Positions 30,619-39,257 of a stretch of 64,000 nt of DNA are shown in pieces. The position numbers and the translations under genes are program-made. Source of the stretch: Streptomyces sp. NBC_01296 (GTDB lineage Bacteria > Actinomycetota > Actinomycetes > Streptomycetales > Streptomycetaceae); NCBI RefSeq assembly GCF_035984415.1, contig NZ_CP130720.1, positions 2,356,001 through 2,420,000 of the forward strand. Direction: 5' to 3'. The notes below the pieces were generated by a model. That model saw only the letters and a list, made by a program, of their open reading frames with translations, ran no database searches and had not been told where the DNA came from. Numbering within the stretch: the first letter of the stretch is position 1; each line of letters opens with the position of its first letter.

Positions 30619-31425
30619 GTGGTCGAGCAGCACACTCCGCGATCCCTGATCGTCACGTTCTACGGAGCCTACGGGCGGGCCTTCGAGGGCCCGGTCCCGG
30701 TGTCGGCGCTGGTCCGCCTGCTGGGCGCGGCCGGCGTGGACGCCCCGTCGGTCCGTTCGTCGGTGTCCCGGCTGAAGCGGCGCGGCTTCCTGCTGCCCGC
30801 GCGCGCCGCGGACGGCTCGGCGGGGTACGCGCTCTCGGCGGAGGCGCGGCAGCTGCTGGACGACGGCGACCGGCGGATCTACGGGGACCGTGACGCGCAC
30901 CCGCCGGGGGAATGGCTGCTGGCGGTGTTCTCGGTACCGGAGCAGGAACGGAGCAAGCGGCACCTGCTGCGCTCGCGGCTCGCCCGGCTCGGCTTCGGCG
31001 CGGTGGCGCCGGGGGTGTGGATCGCCCCCGCCCACCTGTACGAGGAGACCGGGCACACCCTGGACCGGCTGCGCCTGACGGCGTACGTGGAGCTGTTCCG
31101 CGGCGGCCACCTCGGCTTCGCCCCGACCGCCGAGGCGGTGGCCCGGTGGTGGGACCTGACCTCGCTGGCCAAGCAGCACGAGGAGTTCCTCGACCTGCAC
31201 GAGCCGGTGCTGCGCGCCTTCCAGTCGGGCCCGGCGCCCACCCCGGAGGAGGCCTACCGCGGCTACCTCCTGGCCCTGGACACCTGGCGCCGCCTGCCGT
31301 ACGCCGATCCGGGCCTGCCGCGCGAGCTGCTGCCGGCGGACTGGCCGGGCGACCGGGCGGCGGCGGTCTTCGCCGAACTGCACGCCCGGCTGCGGGACAT
31401 CGGGGCGGGGTTCCTGGAGCCTTAG
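30619..31425 (+). CDS. PaaX-family transcriptional repressor
   Basis: 268 residues with the three PaaX regions: N-terminal winged helix (SLIVTFYGAYGRAFEGPVPVSALVRLLGAAG, SSVSRLKRRGFLLPARAADG), central domain (WLLAVFSVPEQERSKRHLLRSRLARLGFGAVAPGVWIAP) and C-terminal region (LLALDTWRRLPYADPGLPRELLPADWPG). PaaX repressors respond to aryl-CoA thioesters such as phenylacetyl-CoA; here 2-aminobenzoyl-CoA is the likely effector. GTG start, with TACAGT 6 bp upstream, suggests a leaderless secondary transcript in addition to read-through from the ligase gene. It is the likely binder of the two GTGAC-N4-GTCAC sites. Confidence 0.88.
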   Translation: MVEQHTPRSLIVTFYGAYGRAFEGPVPVSALVRLLGAAGVDAPSVRSSVSRLKRRGFLLPARAADGSAGYALSAEARQLLDDGDRRIYGDRDAHPPGEWLLAVFSVPEQERSKRHLLRSRLARLGFGAVAPGVWIAPAHLYEETGHTLDRLRLTAYVELFRGGHLGFAPTAEAVARWWDLTSLAKQHEEFLDLHEPVLRAFQSGPAPTPEEAYRGYLLALDTWRRLPYADPGLPRELLPADWPGDRAAAVFAELHARLRDIGAGFLEP

Positions 31426-31498
31426 GGGATGTCGAGCCTAGCCCCGGCCCGGGTGAAATCGGTGTGCGCGGGGAAACGATCCGGCGCCATCATGAGCC

Positions 31499-32338
31499 AT
31501 GACCTGGACCTTCACCCATGACCTGGCGGCCTATCTGGCCGCGGCGGGCCCGGCCGTGGCCGGTGAGCCCGTCGCCAACACCTCCCTGCTGACCGTGGCC
31601 GACGCGCTGGAGCGGCGCGGTCTGCACGCCTACGGATCCGACGAGCCGTTCTTCGGCTGGTGGACCGCCGCCGACGGGAGCGTCGCCGGCGCCCTGCTGT
31701 GCACCCCGCCGCGCCCGCTGCTGATCGGGGCGCTGCCGGACGAGGCCGTCCGGGGGCTGGGGGCCGCGCTCGCCGCCGAGCCGCTGCTCGCCGGGGTCGA
31801 AGCGCTGATCGCCCGCCGCCGCGACGCGGAGGCGCTGGCCGCGGCCTGGGGGAGGCCGAGCGAGGTCACCGAGGAGAACCGGCTGTACCGGCTCGCCGGA
31901 CTCGTCGCCCCGGATCCCGTCCCGGCCGGGCGGGCCCGGACCGCCACCGGGGCCGATCTGCCGCTGCTGATGGACTGGGCCGGCGCCTTCAAGCGGGAGA
32001 CCGGGGAGCCGGGCGGCCCCTCCGAGGCGTTCCTGCGCGACCGGCTCTCGTACGGGGGCATGCTGCTCTGGGAGGACGCCGGGACTCCGGTGTCGATGGC
32101 CGGGTTCTTCCGCCCGATCGGCTCGGCCGCCCGCGTCGGGCCCGTGTACACCCCGCCGGAGCTCCGCGGCCGCGGGTACGCCGCCGGGGTCACGTACGCG
32201 GTGAGCGAAGCGGCGTACGCGGCCGGCGCCTCGGAGGTGCTGCTCTTCACGGACCTGGCCAACCCCACCAGCAACGGCGTCTACCAGCGCCTGGGCTACA
32301 CCCCGGTCGAGGACCGCATCGAGGTGGCGGCGCTGTGA
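31499..32338 (+). CDS. GNAT-family N-acetyltransferase
   Basis: 279 residues. The C-terminal half is a GNAT domain: VGPVYTPPELRGRGYAAGVTYAVSEAA contains the acetyl-CoA pyrophosphate loop (R-G-R-G-Y-A), followed by LLFTDLANPTSNGVYQRLGYTPVEDRI. The N-terminal half is a degenerate GNAT-like or specificity domain. The substrate is unknown. It overlaps the next gene by GTGA and is preceded by 73 bp without obvious operator. Confidence 0.85.
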   Translation: MTWTFTHDLAAYLAAAGPAVAGEPVANTSLLTVADALERRGLHAYGSDEPFFGWWTAADGSVAGALLCTPPRPLLIGALPDEAVRGLGAALAAEPLLAGVEALIARRRDAEALAAAWGRPSEVTEENRLYRLAGLVAPDPVPAGRARTATGADLPLLMDWAGAFKRETGEPGGPSEAFLRDRLSYGGMLLWEDAGTPVSMAGFFRPIGSAARVGPVYTPPELRGRGYAAGVTYAVSEAAYAAGASEVLLFTDLANPTSNGVYQRLGYTPVEDRIEVAAL

Positions 32339-32805
32339 GCACCTCCGGGGAACCCGGCGCCCGCGACGGGCCCGAGGACCCGCTCGAACCCCTCTGGATG
32401 CTGGCCGCCAACGTCGTGCAGTGGCGCCGCCTGGGCGAGGACGGACGGGACCTGCGTCCGGGCACGAAGACGTTCGCGGGCGGCGCCAGGGTCTACGTCT
32501 TCGACATGCCGGACGGCTGGGACTGCTGCCTGGTCGTCGGCCGCCCCCGGCACACCCGGCGCTCCGTGCAGGCTTACGTCCACACCCGCCATCTGCACGC
32601 CTTCCGGCCGAAGCTGGTGCGCAGCCCGGCCGTACTGCGCACCGCCGGCTGGTCGAGGTTCTGGCGCGAGACGGCCGGGGCGGACGTGGCGGAGGCGGCC
32701 CGGGCACTGGAGCGCCACGCCGGGGAGCTGCGCAGCGGGCGGTGGCCGGACCGGCGGCATCCGGAGCCCTGCCTGTGCCATGCGTGCCTGACGGTCGCCG
32801 GGTGA
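32335..32805 (+). CDS. Conserved actinobacterial hypothetical protein
   Basis: 156 residues, GTG start overlapping the acetyltransferase stop by 4 bp. No recognised domain. Features seen are an aromatic-rich central part (WMLAANVVQWRRLG, YVFDMPDGWDCCLVVGR) and a C-terminal PCLCHACL Cys cluster with Cys-x-Cys-xx-Cys spacing that could bind a metal. Coding is supported by strong GC bias at third positions and translational coupling. It converges on the aminobenzoyl-CoA monooxygenase gene with a gap of 7 bp. Confidence 0.68.
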   Translation: MSTSGEPGARDGPEDPLEPLWMLAANVVQWRRLGEDGRDLRPGTKTFAGGARVYVFDMPDGWDCCLVVGRPRHTRRSVQAYVHTRHLHAFRPKLVRSPAVLRTAGWSRFWRETAGADVAEAARALERHAGELRSGRWPDRRHPEPCLCHACLTVAG

Positions 32806-32812
32806 ACGCGCC

Positions 32813-35113
32813 TCAGCCGCGGCCGGCCGGCGGTTTGCGGCTGCCGGCCCGGTAGGGGGCGGGCCAGGGGGCCGCCGGGCCGGCGTAGGACTGGTCGGCG
32901 GCCGCGTGCAGGGTCCAGTGCGGGTCGTACAGGTGGGGGCGGCCGACGGCGCAGAGGTCGGCGCGGCCCGCCAGCAGCAGGGAGTTCACGTCGTCCCAGG
33001 AGGAGATCGCGCCGACGGCGATGACCGGGACGCCCAGTGCGTTGCGGATCCGGTCCGCGTACGGGGTCTGGTACGAGCGCCCGTACTCGGGGCTCTCGTC
33101 CGCCACCACCTGGCCGGTCGACACGTCGATGGCGTCGGCGCCGTGGGCGGCGAAGGCGGCCGCGATGTCCACCGCGTCCTGGGCGGAGGTGCCGCCCGGG
33201 GCCCAGTCGGTGGCGGAGATGCGGACGGTCATCGGGCGGTCGTCGGGCCAGACGGCGCGGACCGCGTCGAAGACCTCCAGCGGGAACCGGAGGCGGTTCT
33301 CCAGCGGGCCTCCGTAGGCGTCCGTACGGTGGTTGGTGAGCGGGGACAGGAAGCCGGACAGCAGGTAGCCGTGGGCGCAGTGCAGTTCCAGCAGGTCGAA
33401 CCCGCAGCCGGCGGCCCGTACCGCGGCGGCCGCGAAATCGGAGCGGACCGACGCCAGGTCCTGCGCCGTCAGTGCGCGCGGCACGGCCGAGACGCCCTGC
33501 CGGTAGGGCGCCTCCGAGGCCGCCACGACCGGCCAGTTGCCCTCCGGGAGGGGGTCGTCCATGCCCTCCCACATCAGCCGCGTCGAGCCCTTGGGACCTG
33601 AGTGGCCGAGCTGGACGCCGAGCGCGGTTCCGGGCGCGGAGGTGTGCACGAAGTCGGCGATCCGGGTCCAGGCAGCCGCCTGCTCCGCCGTGTACAGGCC
33701 GGTGCAGCCGGGGGTGATCCGGCCCTCGGCGGACACGCAGACCATCTCGGTCATCACCAGGGCGGCCCCGCCGAGGGCCCGCGCGCCCAGGTGCACCAGG
33801 TGGAAGTCCCCGGGCGTCCCGTCGCCGTCCTGCGCGGAGTACATGTCCATCGGGGAGACCACGACCCGGTTGCGCAGGGTCAGCCCGCGCAGCTTCAGCG
33901 GCGTGAACATCGGCGGGGTGTCCGCGTCCGGGCAGCCGAAGTCCCGTTCCACGGCCCGGGTGAACCGCTCGTCGCGCAGCCGCAGGTTGTCGTGGGTCAC
34001 CCGGCGGCTGCGGGTGAGCAGGTTGAAGGCGAACTGCCGGGCTGGCTGGTCCACGTACCCGGCGAGTTCCTCGAACCACCGCATGCTGGCGGCGGCGGCC
34101 CGCTGGGTCGAGGCCACCGCCGGCCGCCGTGCCGTCTCGTACGCGGCCAGGGCGGCGGGCACGTCCGGCTGCGCCCCCGGCTCGGCGGCGGCCACCGCCG
34201 CGGCCACCGCTTCGGCGAGGGCGAGCGCGTCCTCCACGGCCAGCTTGGTGCCGGATCCGATGGAGAAGTGCGCGGTGTGCGCCGCGTCGCCGAGCAGGAC
34301 CACGTTGCCGTGGGACCACCGCTCGTTGACGACCGTACGGAACTCCGTCCACGCCGAGCGGTTGCCGTGCAGCGGCCGGCCGCGCAGGGCCTCGCCGAAG
34401 ATCTTGGCGCAGCGGGCGGCCGATTCGTCCTCGTCGCACAGGTCGAGGCCGGCGGCCCGCCACACCTTCTCGTGCATCTCCACGATCACGGTGGAGGCGT
34501 CCGCGGAGTACGGGTAGGCGTGCAGCTGCATGACGCCGTGCTCGGTCTCGGCGATCTCGAAGCGGAACGCGTCGAAGGCGAAGTCGGCGGCGAGCCAGAT
34601 GTACCGGCAGTGCCCGCTCGTCAGCGTCGGCCGGAAGTGCGCTGCGCCGCTCTGGCGGGTCGCGCTGTGCACTCCGTCGGCCGCGACCACCAGGTCGTAC
34701 GAGGCCGCCAGCAGCGCGGCGGCCGGCGCCCCGGTGCGGAAGCGGAGCTGCACCCCGAGCCCGGCGCAGCGCTCGTGCAGGATCTCGAGCAGCCGGCGCC
34801 GCCCGATGGCGGCGAAGCCGTGGCCGCCGGAGGTCAGCAGCCGCCCGCGGTGGACGATGTCGATGTCGTCCCAGCGCACGAACTCCGCGCCGAGGGCGGC
34901 GTAGACCACGGTGTCGGCCGCTTCGATGCCGCCGAGGGTCTCGTCGGAGAGCACCACGCCGAAGCCGAAGGTGTCCTCGGGGGCGCCGCGTTCCCAGACC
35001 TCCACGGTGTGGCCCTGGCGGGCCAGCAGTGCGGCGGCGTACAGGCCCCCCGGCCCGCCGCCGACGACGGCGACCCGCAATGCGCTGCCGACCCGCATGG
35101 TGCCCGCAGCCAT
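32813..35113 (-). CDS. 2-aminobenzoyl-CoA monooxygenase/reductase (fused FAD monooxygenase and OYE-type reductase)
   Basis: 766 residues in two domains. Residues about 10-390 are an FAD aromatic hydroxylase (GGGPGGLYAAALLARQG, YDLVVAADGVHSATR, NVVLLGDAAHTAHFSIGSG). Residues about 400-750 are an old-yellow-enzyme barrel (LRNRVVVSPMDMYSAQDG, LELHCAHGYLLSGFLSPLTNHRTD, VPVIAVGAISS). This fusion is the hallmark of 2-aminobenzoyl-CoA monooxygenase/reductase, which hydroxylates and reduces the ring; the hydroxylase half alone resembles salicylyl-CoA 5-hydroxylase. Four bases separate it from the enoyl-CoA hydratase gene upstream, so they form one unit. Confidence 0.88.
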   Translation of the reverse strand: MAAGTMRVGSALRVAVVGGGPGGLYAAALLARQGHTVEVWERGAPEDTFGFGVVLSDETLGGIEAADTVVYAALGAEFVRWDDIDIVHRGRLLTSGGHGFAAIGRRRLLEILHERCAGLGVQLRFRTGAPAAALLAASYDLVVAADGVHSATRQSGAAHFRPTLTSGHCRYIWLAADFAFDAFRFEIAETEHGVMQLHAYPYSADASTVIVEMHEKVWRAAGLDLCDEDESAARCAKIFGEALRGRPLHGNRSAWTEFRTVVNERWSHGNVVLLGDAAHTAHFSIGSGTKLAVEDALALAEAVAAAVAAAEPGAQPDVPAALAAYETARRPAVASTQRAAAASMRWFEELAGYVDQPARQFAFNLLTRSRRVTHDNLRLRDERFTRAVERDFGCPDADTPPMFTPLKLRGLTLRNRVVVSPMDMYSAQDGDGTPGDFHLVHLGARALGGAALVMTEMVCVSAEGRITPGCTGLYTAEQAAAWTRIADFVHTSAPGTALGVQLGHSGPKGSTRLMWEGMDDPLPEGNWPVVAASEAPYRQGVSAVPRALTAQDLASVRSDFAAAAVRAAGCGFDLLELHCAHGYLLSGFLSPLTNHRTDAYGGPLENRLRFPLEVFDAVRAVWPDDRPMTVRISATDWAPGGTSAQDAVDIAAAFAAHGADAIDVSTGQVVADESPEYGRSYQTPYADRIRNALGVPVIAVGAISSWDDVNSLLLAGRADLCAVGRPHLYDPHWTLHAAADQSYAGPAAPWPAPYRAGSRKPPAGRG

Positions 35114-35117
35114 GGCG

Positions 35118-35945
35118 CTACCTGCCCTCCCACTCCGGGGGCCGCTTCGTGGTGAAGGCGGCGTGGAACTCGGCGTAGTCCCGGCCGTTCATCAGCAGGG
35201 CCTGGGTGTTGGCGTCGAGCTCGACCGACGCGGCCAGCGGCATGTCGAGTTCGGCGGTCAGCAGCGCCTTGGTCTGCGCGTACGCGAGGGCCGGGCCGGC
35301 CGCGAGGTGCGCGGCGAGCTCCGCGGCCCGTACGCCGGCCTTGCCCTCCTCGGTGACCTCGCTGAGCAGGCCGATGCGCTCGGCCTCCGGCGCGCGTACG
35401 GGCTCTCCGAGCATCAGCAGCCGGGTGGCGTGGCCGAGGCCGACGACGCGGGGCAGCAGGTACGCGGCGCCCATGTCCCCGCCGGAGAGGCCGACGCGGG
35501 TGAAGAGGAACGCGAAGCGGGCGGTGGGGTCGGCGATCCGGAAGTCGGCGGCGAGCGCGAGGACGGCGCCGGCGCCGGCGGCGACCCCGTGCACGGCGGC
35601 GATCACCGGGAAGGGGCATTCGCGGACGGCCCGCACCACCTGGCCGGTCATCCGGTTGAAGTCGAGGAGCTGGGCGGTGTCCATGGCGAGGGTGGCGCCG
35701 ATGATCTCGTCGACGTCGCCGCCGGAGCAGAACCCGCGCCCCTCGCCGCCGAGCACGAGGGCGCGCACGGACCGCTCCCGGGAGAGCTCGGCGAGCAGAT
35801 CGCGCAGGTCGGCGTAGGCGCCGAAGGTGAGGGCGTTGAGTTTCTCGGGGCGGTCGAGGGTGACGGTGGCCACGCCGTCCTGCCGGGTCACCCGCAGGTG
35901 GCGCCACCGTTCGGTCGCTGCTGTGGAACCGATGAAGGGGCTCAC
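35118..35945 (-). CDS. Enoyl-CoA hydratase/isomerase family protein
   Basis: 275 residues, GTG start. Crotonase-fold features are LDRPEKLNALTFGAYADL, the oxyanion-hole segments GGEGRGFCSGGDVDEI and AAVHGVAAGAGAVLALAADFRIA, and FLFTRVGLSGGDMGAAYLLPRVVG. It should act in the beta-oxidation-like part of aminobenzoyl-CoA breakdown. First gene of the unit with the monooxygenase; a copy of the putative PaaX operator lies 24 bp upstream, next to a -10-like GATACC (minus strand of 35955-35960). Confidence 0.88.
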   Translation of the reverse strand: MSPFIGSTAATERWRHLRVTRQDGVATVTLDRPEKLNALTFGAYADLRDLLAELSRERSVRALVLGGEGRGFCSGGDVDEIIGATLAMDTAQLLDFNRMTGQVVRAVRECPFPVIAAVHGVAAGAGAVLALAADFRIADPTARFAFLFTRVGLSGGDMGAAYLLPRVVGLGHATRLLMLGEPVRAPEAERIGLLSEVTEEGKAGVRAAELAAHLAAGPALAYAQTKALLTAELDMPLAASVELDANTQALLMNGRDYAEFHAAFTTKRPPEWEGR

Positions 35946-35968
35946 ACGATCGACGGTATCACTGCATC

Positions 35969-35982
35969 GTGACTGCCGTCAC
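35969..35982. promoter_or_regulatory. Putative PaaX-family operator, copy 2
   Basis: GTGACTGCCGTCAC, a perfect inverted repeat GTGAC-N4-GTCAC just upstream of the enoyl-CoA hydratase start. After the core, ACG and AC dinucleotides are at the same spacing as in copy 1 at 28853-28866. Confidence 0.62.
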
Positions 35983-36002
35983 AGAAACGCGACACACTCG
36001 GC

Positions 36003-36110
36003 ATGGTCGAAAGCGTCAGCACCTCACCGCGGACGGGAAGGCCGCCCGGCTCACCCCGCCGACCCGGCCCGCATGACTATGCGGCGCTGCGCGGCATCAG
36101 CCGCAACTAG
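36003..36110 (+). other. Possible 35-codon ORF converging with arcB
   Basis: ATG 36003 to TAG 36110 encodes MVESVSTSPRTGRPPGSPRR followed by 15 residues. RTGRPPGSPR recalls the N-terminal tails of TetR/IclR-type regulators, so this may be a truncated remnant. It lies 20 bp after the putative PaaX operator, and its stop overlaps the arcB stop. Translation is not supported by a ribosome-binding site. Confidence 0.25.
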
Positions 36111-37120
36111 TCGGTGTCGGGCCGGGCGAGGGTCGCGACGAGCACGGCCTTGATGGTGTGCAGCCGGTTCTCCGACTCGTCGAAGACGAGGGAGTGCACG
36201 GATTCGAACACCTCGTCCGTCACCTCCAGCGACTCCAGCCCGTGCCGCTCGTGGATCTCCCGGCCGACCTTGGTGCCCAGGTCGTGGAAGGCGGGCAGGC
36301 AGTGCAGGAACTTCACGTCCGGGTTCCCGGTCGCGCGCAGCACGTCCATCGTGACGGCGTACGGGGCCAGGGCGCCGATCCGCTCGTCCCAGACCTCCTT
36401 GGGCTCGCCCATGGAGACCCACACGTCGGTGGCGACGAAGTCCGCCTGGGCCACGCCCTCGGCGACGTTCTCGGTCAGCGTGATGCGGGCACCGCTGGCG
36501 GCCGCGAGCCGGCGCGCCTGCGACACCACCGACTCGCCCGGCCAGTAGGCCTTCGGCGCGACGATGCGTACGTCCATGCCGAGCAGCGCACCGGTCACCA
36601 GGTAGGAGTTGCCCATGTTGAAGCGGGCGTCGCCGAGGTAGGCGAAGGTGATCCGGTCCAGCGGCTTGGCGCAGTGCTCGGTCATGGTGAGCACGTCGGC
36701 CAGCATCTGGGTGGGGTGCCAGTCGTCGGTGAGCCCGTTGAACACCGGCACGCCGGAGTGGGCGGCGAGCGCCTCGACGGCCGCCTGGCTGTCACCCCGG
36801 TACTCGATGCCGTCGAACATCCGGCCGAGCACCCGCGCCGTGTCCTTGACCGACTCCTTGTGGCCGATCTGGGAGCTGACCGGGTCGAGGTAGGTGGTGT
36901 GGGCGCCCTGGTCGGCGGCGGCGACCTCGAACGCGCAGCGGGTGCGCGTCGAGGTCTTCTCGAAGATCAGCGCGATGTTCCTGCCCTGGAGGAGGCGCTG
37001 CTCGGCCCCGGCCTTCTTGGCGGCCTTGAGGTCGGCGGCGAGCTCGATCAGGCCGCGGAACTCGGCGGCGGAAAAGTCGAGCTCCTTGAGGAAACTGCGG
37101 CCGACGAGGTCGGTGGCCAT
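36107..37120 (-). CDS. arcB: Ornithine carbamoyltransferase, catabolic (arginine deiminase pathway)
   Basis: 337 residues. Carbamoyl-phosphate binding [36 protein letters not shown], and ornithine-binding HCLPAFHD and the C-terminal [11 protein letters not shown] are all present. It converts citrulline and phosphate to ornithine and carbamoyl phosphate in the catabolic direction. The catabolic role is inferred from the arginine deiminase gene 131 bp upstream on the same strand and from residues ([22 protein letters not shown]) typical of ArcB. ATG 37120 has ribosome-binding GGAG 7 bp upstream; the longer upstream frame is excluded. Confidence 0.92.
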   Translation of the reverse strand: MATDLVGRSFLKELDFSAAEFRGLIELAADLKAAKKAGAEQRLLQGRNIALIFEKTSTRTRCAFEVAAADQGAHTTYLDPVSSQIGHKESVKDTARVLGRMFDGIEYRGDSQAAVEALAAHSGVPVFNGLTDDWHPTQMLADVLTMTEHCAKPLDRITFAYLGDARFNMGNSYLVTGALLGMDVRIVAPKAYWPGESVVSQARRLAAASGARITLTENVAEGVAQADFVATDVWVSMGEPKEVWDERIGALAPYAVTMDVLRATGNPDVKFLHCLPAFHDLGTKVGREIHERHGLESLEVTDEVFESVHSLVFDESENRLHTIKAVLVATLARPDTD

Positions 37121-37160
37121 CGGGGTACTCCAGGGTCGCGCTGACAGGGGATGCTGGAAG

Positions 37161-37188
37161 TGTATACGCTCGCCTGCATTGATATACA
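37161..37188. promoter_or_regulatory. Inverted repeat between arcA and arcB
   Basis: TGTATA (37161-37166) and TATACA (37183-37188) form exact 6-bp arms with 16 bp between them in an AT-richer patch that stands out from the 70+% GC background. It is likely a promoter/operator for arcB, possibly for an ArgR-like or Crp-type regulator. Confidence 0.5.
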
Positions 37189-37251
37189 GCCCCCATCCAC
37201 CGGCCCGCCGACCTCCGCTTCCGCCGGTCCCCTGTTGCGCGGTCCTCCGGG

Positions 37252-38487
37252 TCAGGCCGGGTCCCGCTCCACCGGGCAGCTCATGCACCGCGGCCCGCCG
37301 CGGCCCCGCCCGAGCTCGCTGCCCGGGATCTCGATGACCTCGATGCCCTCCTTGCGCAGGTGCGTGTTGGTCGTCACGTTCCGCTCGTAGGCCACCACCA
37401 CCCCCGGCTCGACGGCCAGCACGTTGCAGCCGTCGTCCCACTGCTCGCGCTCCGCCGCGTGCACGTCCTGCGTCGCGGTCAGCACCCGGATCGAATCCAG
37501 CCCGAGCGCGGCCGCGATCGCCCGGTGCATGTGCTCCGGCGGATGGTCGGTCACCTTCAGCTCCTGCAGGCCGGCGCCCGGCTCGATCGTGTAGGAGCGC
37601 AGCATGCCGAGGCCCGCGTACTGCGTGAACGTGTCTCCGTCCACCATCGTCATCACCGTGTCCAGGTGCATGAAGGCCCGCCGCTTCGGCATGTCCAGCG
37701 CCACGATCGTGGTCGCCGATCCGGCCGCGAACAGGCCCCGCGCGAGCATCTCCACCGCCTGCGGCGTCGTCCGCTCGCTCATCCCGATCAGTACCGCGCC
37801 GTTGCCGATGACGAGCACGTCACCGCCCTCGATGGTCGAGGGGTAGTCCGCCTGCCCCTGCGACCAGTAGTGGAAGGCCCCCGAGGAGGTGAAGAGCGGG
37901 TGGTGCTTGTAGATCGCCTCGAAGTGCACCGTCTCGCGCTGCCGGGCCGGCCAGCGCATCGCGTTGATGGACACCCCGTCGTAGATCCAGGCGGAGGTGT
38001 CCCGGGTGAACAGGTGGTTGGGCAGCGGCCCCAGCAGGAAGTCGTCCAGCTCCATGGCGTGGAAGCGCACCGACACCGGCTCGGCGTGCCGCTCCAGGTA
38101 CTCCCGCTTGGTCATCCCGCCGACCAGCGCCTCGGCCAGCCCGGTCGCCGGCAGCTGGTCGAAGACCGCGCGCAGGTGGTCGGTGGCGAGCGGCCCGTAC
38201 TCCTTCTCGTCGAACACCCGGTCCAGTACGAGGTGTCTGGCCTCCGGGATGTCCAGGGCCTCGCACAGCAGGTCGCCGAAGAGGTGCACCTCCACGCCGC
38301 GGTCGCGCAGGACGTCCGCGAAGCCGTCGTGCTCCTGGCGGGCCCGGCGCACCCACAGCACGTCGTCGAAGAGCAGTGCGTCCTTGTTGCTCGGTGTGAG
38401 CCGCTTCAGCTCCAGGTCGGGCCGGTGGAGGATGACGCGGCGAAGCCGCCCGGTCTCGGAGTCGACATGGAATCCCATGGCGTACAC
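37252..38487 (-). CDS. arcA: Arginine deiminase
   Basis: 411 residues from GTG 38487 (408 from ATG 38478, which begins [12 protein letters not shown] and may be the true start). Motifs are [63 protein letters not shown] and [11 protein letters not shown] with the catalytic Cys. It hydrolyses arginine to citrulline and ammonia, the first step of the pathway finished by arcB; carbamate kinase (arcC) is not in the window. No ribosome-binding site is clear, so a leaderless start is possible. Confidence 0.93.
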   Translation of the reverse strand: MYAMGFHVDSETGRLRRVILHRPDLELKRLTPSNKDALLFDDVLWVRRARQEHDGFADVLRDRGVEVHLFGDLLCEALDIPEARHLVLDRVFDEKEYGPLATDHLRAVFDQLPATGLAEALVGGMTKREYLERHAEPVSVRFHAMELDDFLLGPLPNHLFTRDTSAWIYDGVSINAMRWPARQRETVHFEAIYKHHPLFTSSGAFHYWSQGQADYPSTIEGGDVLVIGNGAVLIGMSERTTPQAVEMLARGLFAAGSATTIVALDMPKRRAFMHLDTVMTMVDGDTFTQYAGLGMLRSYTIEPGAGLQELKVTDHPPEHMHRAIAAALGLDSIRVLTATQDVHAAEREQWDDGCNVLAVEPGVVVAYERNVTTNTHLRKEGIEVIEIPGSELGRGRGGPRCMSCPVERDPA

Positions 38488-38578
38488 GTTCGCAGACCGG
38501 ACGGCCTTTTGATGTGGCGTTCGCTCAGGAGACCGGGCGCGGCCGGCAGCCCCTGCAGGCCCGGCAGCCCCCGCGGGA

Positions 38579-39082
38579 TCAGCGCAGACCGAGGAGTGCC
38601 GTCGGGGTCCCGATCAGCTCCGGGGTGGTCAGTCCCAGCTTGGGCATGGTCAGGTCCGGGATCCCGAAGTTGTCGCCGTTCGGCATCGTCAGCGGGGCGC
38701 CGACGACCGCACCGGGGGTACGGACGAGCAGGTCGGTGGCCTCGGACTCCAGCGTCCCCTCGCCGTCCGTCTTCGGGTCTCCGAGCAGGTTCGGCACCGG
38801 TGCGCCGACCAGGGTGTTGCCGAGCTCGGTGCTGACCGGCAGCACGGGGAGGATCGGGCTGGGGAGCAGATCCCCCGTGTGGTACCGGGGGGCCTCCGGG
38901 GCGCCGACGACCGGTACCGGCACCGCGGTGGCCACGCGCGGGGTGTCCACGCCCAGCGTGGTCTTCACGGCGTCCAGGGGCACAGCCACCGGCACCGAGT
39001 CGGCCACGGCCGGGGTGGCCGCGCCGGCCGCAGCCATACAGGTCATGAGTGCCGCAATGCTTCCGCGCGCGGTCATCTTCAT
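38579..39082 (-). CDS. Secreted protein of unknown function
   Basis: 167 residues. Signal peptide about 1-27 ([22 protein letters not shown]) is followed by a Pro/Val/Leu/Thr-rich extracellular part with repeated short hydrophobic-proline segments ([44 protein letters not shown]). No catalytic motif or Cys pair in the mature part. Ribosome-binding GAAGGAC precedes ATG 39082. It resembles small secreted Streptomyces proteins of unknown role. Confidence 0.7.
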   Translation of the reverse strand: MKMTARGSIAALMTCMAAAGAATPAVADSVPVAVPLDAVKTTLGVDTPRVATAVPVPVVGAPEAPRYHTGDLLPSPILPVLPVSTELGNTLVGAPVPNLLGDPKTDGEGTLESEATDLLVRTPGAVVGAPLTMPNGDNFGIPDLTMPKLGLTTPELIGTPTALLGLR

Positions 39083-39257
39083 AAGTGACGTTCCGTCCTT
39101 CCAGGGTCGCGGACATTCCGCTGCCCTGGATGAACGATCCCGCCGGCGGTTTTCCCGGCGTTCTTAGGGAAAGTTCCCCCATACGACCTAATTCGGGGCC
39201 GTACGGGGGCCTCACCTTTACGGCTCCGCCCTGTGCGGCCCCGCGTACCGGCCCTGC

